Source of the DNA: Lachnospiraceae bacterium
GTDB lineage: Bacteria; Bacillota_A; Clostridia; Lachnospirales; Lachnospiraceae
Length of the DNA: 10,482 nt
Assembly (NCBI GenBank): GCA_017958245.1
Contig: JAGDDC010000157.1
Span: 1-10,482, forward strand
Reading direction: 5' to 3'
Shown here: piece after piece, positions 6,473 through 10,482 of the stretch
How the letters are laid out: each line of letters starts with the position of its first letter
Position numbering within the stretch: the first letter of the stretch is position 1
The notes under the pieces: model-generated
Seen by the model: the letters and a program-made list of their open reading frames with translations, nothing else
The model's database searches: none
What the model was told of the DNA's origin: nothing
Made by a program: the position numbers and the translations under genes

Positions 6473-6619
6473 ATGTTAGATTACAACGAAGAAATCGCGA
6501 AATTCCAGCCCAGTCTCGAGATCGAGCAGGCTGAAGAAGCCATATACAACAACGAACTCACGGACATCGTGGACATCATCAACATGGTCATGCGCAGATC
6601 CGGAGAAGAAGACGAATGA
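6473..6619 (+). CDS. Small acidic protein of unknown function, 48 aa
   Basis: I do not recognise this protein. It is strongly acidic (ends GEEDE), has a QAEEAIYNNEL segment (19-29) and a hydrophobic, probably helical stretch LTDIVDIINMVM (29-40). There are no cysteines, signal peptide or membrane segment. An amphipathic helical adaptor or regulator is the most that can be said. The ATG at 6473 is chosen because the promoter places transcription start near 6417 and AGAGG lies ten bases upstream. A GTG at 6419 would add 18 residues but would be essentially leaderless. The downstream zinc-ribbon gene lies 125 bp away past GC-rich hairpins, so the two may or may not share a transcript. That it is a real gene rests on its promoter, spacing and protein-like composition, not on homology. 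Confidence 0.6.
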   Translation: MLDYNEEIAKFQPSLEIEQAEEAIYNNELTDIVDIINMVMRRSGEEDE

Positions 6620-6625
6620 TCCCGC

Positions 6626-6709
6626 CCTGCCGGTGTCGCGGCAGGCTGTGTCTGCGCTTCGCGCGGGCTTGCGTCACCGGATCGCGCGGCATATGCTCTG
6701 CTGCCGCGC
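6626..6709 (+). other. Three GC-rich hairpins in the gap between the two plus-strand genes
   Basis: CCTGCC/GGCAGG (6626-6631, 6640-6645), GCGC-TTC-GCGC (6654-6664) and an 8-bp GCGCGGCA/TGCCGCGC stem (6684-6691, 6702-6709) follow one another in a 125-bp gap. None is followed by a proper U tract; the last has only CTTTAAGGCTTTT. They may act as weak termination, RNA stabilisation or a repeat-type intergenic element. A poor promoter-like pair (TTGCGT, 17 bases, TATGCT at 6669-6697) overlaps the third stem. Confidence 0.6.
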
Positions 6710-6744
6710 CTTTAAGGCTTTTAGCCTGCGGAAAGGTTACATAG

Positions 6745-8196
6745 ATGAATTGCCCATATTGCGGTAGTCCCGTATCTGCGAGGCTGCACGTCTGTGACGT
6801 GTGCGGCTCGGATATATCTGCTTACGGGAAGATATACATGCTTTCTAACTCATTTTTCAATAAAGGACTCGAAGCTGCCAAGGTGCGCGACCTCTCCGGG
6901 GCCGTCACTCATTTGAAGCGCAGCCTCGAGATCAACAAGGCCAACGAGGACGCCAGGAATCTTTTGGGACTCGTCTTTTTTGAGATGGGCGAGACCGTGG
7001 CTGCCCTCAGTCAGTGGGTCATCAGCAAGCACTTCAACAGCAGGGAGAACCTGGCCGACTACTTCATGAACAAGGTCCAGGACAACGCCGTGAAGCTCGA
7101 GAACATGAGTCAGGCCATCAAGAAGTACAACATCGCCCTCGCCGAGGCGAAGCAGGGTGACGACGACCTGGCGATCATCCAGCTCAAAAAGGTCATGGCC
7201 CTGAACCCGAAGTTCCTTCGCGCCATACATCTCCTGGCCCTCCTCTACATGAGGAACAACGACTACGAGCGCGCAAAGAAGCTCCTCAAGAAGGCTTTGG
7301 AGATCGACGTGGCAAACACCACCACACTCAAGTATCTCGCGGAGATCGCAAAGACCACCGCGGGCGAGAATCAGGCCGAGCCACCCTATTGGAGCGACGG
7401 CAAGGAGACAGAGAAACCCGCCGCGAAGAAGTCCCTCTTCCCCGTGTCGACCTACAGGGAGGACAAGCCAAACGCCATGCTCTTCGTGAACCTGATACTG
7501 GGCGTCATCGTGGGCATAGCCGTGGTTTACTACCTGATAGTTCCCACCATAGAGACGAACATCAAAGAGGAGTACGCGAGCAAACAGGTCGACTACAGCA
7601 GCGAGCTCTCCAGCAAGAACGCGACCATCTCGCAGCTAGAGAAGCAGGTCAAGAACCTCACCTCGAAGCTCGATCAGACGACCGACAAGCTCGATGTCTA
7701 CGAGCAGGCAGAGCTTTCAAGGTCTGAGGGCAAGACCGATTTCGACAGCTTTGTGAGCGCAGTCGCAGCCTACGACAGGCTCAAGGCATCGACGGACTAC
7801 ACCGACGACGAACTCGAACAGCTCGCAGTATCGCTTGCGGAGCTCGACCCCGAAGCGTACGAGAACCCCGAAGCAGGCGAGAAGGTCAAGGCCATGCAGG
7901 ACGACATCTTCCCCTCCGCGGCGAAGGATGTCTACAAGAAGGGCAAGAGCTTCTATGAAGAAGGAAACTACGAGGAGGCTGAGCGCTATCTGAAGACCGC
8001 CGTCATACTCGATCCCGAGTCTGACACCGCCATGTACTACCTCGCAAAGACCTTCCAGGCCGTCTCAAGATACGAGGACGCGGCTTACTACTACAAGCTC
8101 ATGCTTGAGATCTGCCCCAACTCAACACTCAAGCAATACATCCCCACGAGACTCCACGAGATGGGCATGGACCTCGAGGAAGGCGAGACGCCGTGA
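6745..8196 (+). CDS. Zinc-ribbon, TPR, single-TM, coiled-coil, TPR protein
   Basis: No named function is recognised. The 483 residues have a modular layout. A short zinc ribbon, CPYC (3-6) and CDVC (17-20), comes first. TPR-like helical repeats follow at about 35-90 and 120-200, including a segment KFLRAIHLLALLYMRNNDYE (156-175). Then come a charged linker with several lysines and arginines, one membrane segment (about 245-266), a coiled coil (about 272-322), and a second TPR-like block (about 393-460) with FYEEGNYEEAERYLKTAVIL. The positive charge before the membrane segment suggests the ribbon and first TPR block are cytoplasmic and the coiled coil and second block lie outside the membrane. 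There is no catalytic motif, so a scaffold or assembly role is plausible but inferred. The start has GGAAAGG eight bases upstream. The gene ends convergently with the next gene at a shared terminator. Confidence 0.85.
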   Translation: MNCPYCGSPVSARLHVCDVCGSDISAYGKIYMLSNSFFNKGLEAAKVRDLSGAVTHLKRSLEINKANEDARNLLGLVFFEMGETVAALSQWVISKHFNSRENLADYFMNKVQDNAVKLENMSQAIKKYNIALAEAKQGDDDLAIIQLKKVMALNPKFLRAIHLLALLYMRNNDYERAKKLLKKALEIDVANTTTLKYLAEIAKTTAGENQAEPPYWSDGKETEKPAAKKSLFPVSTYREDKPNAMLFVNLILGVIVGIAVVYYLIVPTIETNIKEEYASKQVDYSSELSSKNATISQLEKQVKNLTSKLDQTTDKLDVYEQAELSRSEGKTDFDSFVSAVAAYDRLKASTDYTDDELEQLAVSLAELDPEAYENPEAGEKVKAMQDDIFPSAAKDVYKKGKSFYEEGNYEEAERYLKTAVILDPESDTAMYYLAKTFQAVSRYEDAAYYYKLMLEICPNSTLKQYIPTRLHEMGMDLEEGETP

Positions 8197-8222
8197 CGCG
8201 GCATCGCCTATATATGCATTTT

Positions 8223-8260
8223 AAAACACGTGGCACTTTTGAAGGTGTCACGTGTTTTTT
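8223..8260. terminator. Bidirectional rho-independent terminator between convergent genes
   Basis: AAAACACGTGGCAC (8223-8236) and GTGTCACGTGTTTT (8245-8258) form a stem of 14 pairs with one wobble or mismatch and an eight-base loop. It is flanked by a T run on each strand (TTTTTT at 8255-8260; minus-strand TTTT from 8226-8223). It sits 26 bp after the plus-strand TPR gene and touches the stop of the minus-strand gene, serving both. Confidence 0.92.
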
Positions 8261-9419
8261 ACTTTCTCTCGTCTTCCATCAGCTTCCTGATCGTCTGTTC
8301 ATGGGTGGGGTTCTTTGATATGAGCGCCTCTATCTCCTCGTTGCACATGTTGATCTGCTTGTTCGAGAACTCTATGGCGGCGCGCAGCTTCTGCCTCCTG
8401 TCGCTGTACTTTGAAGACATCTCACGCAAGGCGTCCTTGTCTACGAGAGGCTCAGGCTGCTGAGCCCAGATGAGAGGATCGTTCACTCCTATCCTCGCTA
8501 AGCTCCTCGCAAGAGAACTCCTGTAGGAAGAGAGCATACCCGTGTTCCTCTTCTGGTTCTCCTCCTCCTTCTTTTCAGAGAGGTATGCCTGCCATCTGTA
8601 AGCGAGCTCGTGGTAGCTGTTCACATCGAACTTCTCGTACGCATAGTCGAGCGCCGACGAGCAGTTCACATACTTTATCTTGACCTTGTTTAGGAGCATG
8701 ATAACCCTGTTCATCTTCTGCCCGTCCCTCATGAGCGTCAGAGTGGTCTTTCTCATGGAAAAGAGGACGTAGAAAGCCGCGAGGAGAGCCGCGACGCCCG
8801 CGGCAAAGAAGGGTACGGTGAAGTCAAGCCCCGTGATCTCAGTCGCCACTATAAGCGCGGTGAAAGCGATGACCGCGAAGATGCCTATCGCTATGAGGAA
8901 CTTTCTCAGATCCCTCTGCTTCTTTTCCATCTCCTCGATCTCGTATCTGATGCTGCCCTTCTCGCCCTCAAGATGCCTTATGTCATTGTTTATGAGCGAC
9001 ATGTAGCGCTCGTTCTCCTCCATCTGGGACATCTGTTCCGGGATCCTGCTCTCATACATCGCAAATGTCCCGTACTGCTCTTCACTGAGCTTGCGTTCGT
9101 ACTTTAAGTACTTCTCGCGCTCCCTCTTGAGGTCGATTATGCTGCTCGCATAGTCTAAGATCTCCTTCCTGTCAGGCTGTCCCGCAGCCTCGATCTTCTG
9201 GATATCCGCGAGAGCTGCCGTCACGATCGCGTATTCGTTCTTCTGCTCTTTTTGCTGCTTTTCTATGCTCTTTAACGTAGCACGCGTCTCATCGATGGCG
9301 TTTATGATCGAGGCCTGGGAGACCACCTTCTCCCCCTTGCTGTAGGCCAGCGCCTCGTCGACCGTCATCCATTGATACGCGCTGTTGTTTTCTTTTTTCT
9401 TTCTCTTGAAAAGACCCAT
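8259..9419 (-). CDS. Coiled-coil protein with two central membrane segments, unknown function
   Basis: I do not recognise this 386-residue protein. It opens with a very basic MGLFKRKKK, continues with long charged helices rich in K, E, Q and R (about 40-170, coiled-coil-like), and has two adjacent hydrophobic segments (about 174-194 and 200-220) forming a hairpin. It ends with another helical, charged region (about 225-386) containing NDPLIWAQQPEPLVD (313-327). The hairpin topology puts both long helical arms on the same side, most likely the cytoplasm. No enzyme motif or cysteine pattern is visible. The ATG at 9417-9419 follows the previous gene's stop by nine bases, and its AGGGG ribosome site overlaps that TAG stop, so translation is probably coupled. 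It is the last gene of the operon, ending at the bidirectional terminator. Scaffold or membrane-tether roles are inference. Confidence 0.85.
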   Translation of the reverse strand: MGLFKRKKKENNSAYQWMTVDEALAYSKGEKVVSQASIINAIDETRATLKSIEKQQKEQKNEYAIVTAALADIQKIEAAGQPDRKEILDYASSIIDLKREREKYLKYERKLSEEQYGTFAMYESRIPEQMSQMEENERYMSLINNDIRHLEGEKGSIRYEIEEMEKKQRDLRKFLIAIGIFAVIAFTALIVATEITGLDFTVPFFAAGVAALLAAFYVLFSMRKTTLTLMRDGQKMNRVIMLLNKVKIKYVNCSSALDYAYEKFDVNSYHELAYRWQAYLSEKKEEENQKRNTGMLSSYRSSLARSLARIGVNDPLIWAQQPEPLVDKDALREMSSKYSDRRQKLRAAIEFSNKQINMCNEEIEALISKNPTHEQTIRKLMEDERK

Positions 9420-9428
9420 GTCAATCCC

Positions 9429-10259
9429 CTAAAAGCTCCTGTATTGCTCCTTCAGCTCCTCTATCAGCCTCGAGAGCTCCGTCTCGTACTCGCTGTATCT
9501 GCCGTTGTCCCTCAGCGACTTGAGCTCCTCCAGGCGTTCCATGTCCGCCGTATGCGTGCTCTCGTTCTCCGCTGTTATCAGGTCCCTGTTTATCTCGGTG
9601 TAGAGCTCACCCTCGCTCACGAGCCGTGCCCTCTCCCTGTCGAACCTGTCCTCCTGCCTGGAGAGCTTGAGGGCGAAGAGGTACTCCTTGAGTGTCTCCC
9701 TGTTGCCGTTGTGCTCGTAGCTCTCGAGGAAGGTGTCCGCCGCAAGCGAGTACATGCCCTGTCTGATCTGGAGGACTGCGATGTTGTGGAGTATGTTTCC
9801 GTACTCCTCCACCGACAGATCCCTGCTCTCACCCTCGGAGAGCGCGGACTTGTACAGGGCGAGCGCCCTGGCGTAGTTTCCCTGCGCGAGCAACCTGTCC
9901 GCCTTAAGCTTCTTCCTGCCCGACTCGGAGAGACTGCTTATCTCGTCAAAGCTCTTCAATATGGCGTCGACCTCGTCAGCGTCGTAGTAGTCGCAGCTGC
10001 AGATCACGCCGACGAGTATGTCCTTGAAGGTCGCGCCCACCCCGAAGAGCTGCTCGAGATACTCCGCTCTCTCGACGAGGCCGAGTTCGTCCCTGAAGAA
10101 GGGCACGAGGTCCCTTCCCAAGTCTTCCTTCTCGAGCGATTCGATGCCTGTCCCTATGTAGCAGCACAGCTCCTCTACGGTGTATATCTTCACGCCCGTC
10201 GATGAAATGATATATGGAGTTTTAGCTTTCCTGCCGTAGCAAAGGATCACCTTGCCCAT
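9429..10259 (-). CDS. Soluble TPR-like protein of unknown function
   Basis: This 276-residue protein has no signal peptide or membrane segment. A compact N-terminal part starts MGKVILCYGRKAKTPY and contains TVEELCCYIGTG (27-38). Paired TPR-like helices follow at about 116-185 (LLAQGNYARALALYKSALSE; NILHNIAVLQIRQGMYSLAA), then a charged helical tail (about 230-272, probable coiled coil). The N-terminus resembles, from memory, hypothetical proteins of Lachnospiraceae encoded beside actin/Hsp70-like genes; I could not verify this. GGAGG lies five bases before the ATG. The gene starts 18 bases after the upstream stop and overlaps its downstream neighbour's ribosome site, so the three minus-strand genes form one operon. 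A partner-binding or co-chaperone-like function is possible but unproven. Confidence 0.85.
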   Translation of the reverse strand: MGKVILCYGRKAKTPYIISSTGVKIYTVEELCCYIGTGIESLEKEDLGRDLVPFFRDELGLVERAEYLEQLFGVGATFKDILVGVICSCDYYDADEVDAILKSFDEISSLSESGRKKLKADRLLAQGNYARALALYKSALSEGESRDLSVEEYGNILHNIAVLQIRQGMYSLAADTFLESYEHNGNRETLKEYLFALKLSRQEDRFDRERARLVSEGELYTEINRDLITAENESTHTADMERLEELKSLRDNGRYSEYETELSRLIEELKEQYRSF

Positions 10260-10277
10260 ATAAGCCTCCGTGTCATA

Positions 10278-10482
10278 TCAAAGCTTGAGTATCTGTTCCC
10301 ATATCCTGTGCGTCGACTCGCGCAGCTCGCCGAAGCCGTCGTCTCTTATGGTGACGACCGCGGTGTCGCGGTCCAGGAAGCTCAGGTTCACTCTCATTCT
10401 CCTGTTCCTGCCCGAGACGTCCCCTATCGCGCCGAGTGCTATGATGGCGCACACGGGGTCTTTCTTGAAGACGTTCTTCACA
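10278..10482 (-). CDS. C-terminal fragment of an upstream operon gene, possibly actin/Hsp70-like
   Basis: The open frame enters from the right edge and ends at TGA (10280-10278). The 67 or so visible residues include ALGAIGDVSGRNRRMRVNLS and a following DDGFGEL segment. A GTG at 10481 is in frame but I take it as an internal valine, because no ribosome site can be seen and the text reads like the end of a longer protein. The alternating strand pattern and GFGEL tail resemble, from memory, the C-terminus of actin-fold/Hsp70-like hypothetical proteins (DUF5716-type) of Lachnospiraceae, but the diagnostic ATPase motifs would lie outside the window. It heads the operon with the TPR-like and two-TM genes, 18 bases upstream of the former. 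Confidence 0.65.
   Translation of the reverse strand, partial: VKNVFKKDPVCAIIALGAIGDVSGRNRRMRVNLSFLDRDTAVVTIRDDGFGELRESTHRIWEQILKL

Noticed and set aside
6669..6697. Promoter-like TTGCGT-17-TATGCT before the zinc-ribbon gene
   Set aside because: Few consensus matches (3 of 6 and 4 of 6), and it overlaps a strong GC-rich stem.
9372..10205. 277-codon plus-strand frame antisense to the TPR-like gene
   Set aside because: Leucine/valine/glutamate-rich antisense artefact; the minus-strand gene has the ribosome site and operon spacing.

Overview
The window looks like chromosomal DNA of a mid-GC Firmicute, most likely a gut- or rumen-type Clostridia member near Lachnospiraceae. This rests on strong AAGGAGG-type ribosome sites, sigma-A-like promoters, a clostridial-looking K+-dependent membrane pyrophosphatase, and a right-hand gene set whose proteins resemble from memory lachnospiral hypothetical proteins. 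I see no phage, transposase, CRISPR, tRNA or rRNA gene.

Layout. (1) 1-509, minus strand: the first 169 codons of an inosine/uridine-preferring nucleoside hydrolase, cut by the left edge, with its own promoter at 556-584. (2) About 585-1184: no convincing gene, but unusually dense repeats. These are an 11-bp tandem array next to the hydrolase promoter, a branched palindrome (697-840), a 180-nt hairpin (1000-1179) and 40-nt direct repeats, one motif of which recurs in the hppA terminator. (3) 1185-6361, minus strand: promoter and probable attenuator leader, valS, then hppA with a structured 5' UTR and a terminator. (4) 6382-8196, plus strand: a promoter divergent from that of valS, a 48-residue acidic protein, a hairpin-rich GC-rich gap, and a zinc-ribbon/TPR/membrane/coiled-coil/TPR protein. 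(5) 8223-8260: a bidirectional terminator. (6) 8259-10482, minus strand: three tightly packed genes of unknown function, a two-TM coiled-coil protein, a soluble TPR-like protein, and the C-terminal end of a protein that runs off the right edge.

How they fit together. ValRS releases pyrophosphate when it activates valine and HppA hydrolyses pyrophosphate to pump ions, so the valS-hppA pair is chemically compatible, although this may be coincidental. The right-hand cluster and the convergent zinc-ribbon TPR protein are both rich in TPR, coiled-coil and membrane segments and look like cell-envelope or chaperone-type scaffolding of unknown role. The best candidates for undescribed biology are the valS leader, which lacks T-box hallmarks but has mutually exclusive hairpins; the repeat-packed 600-bp gap; and the uncharacterised right-hand cluster.
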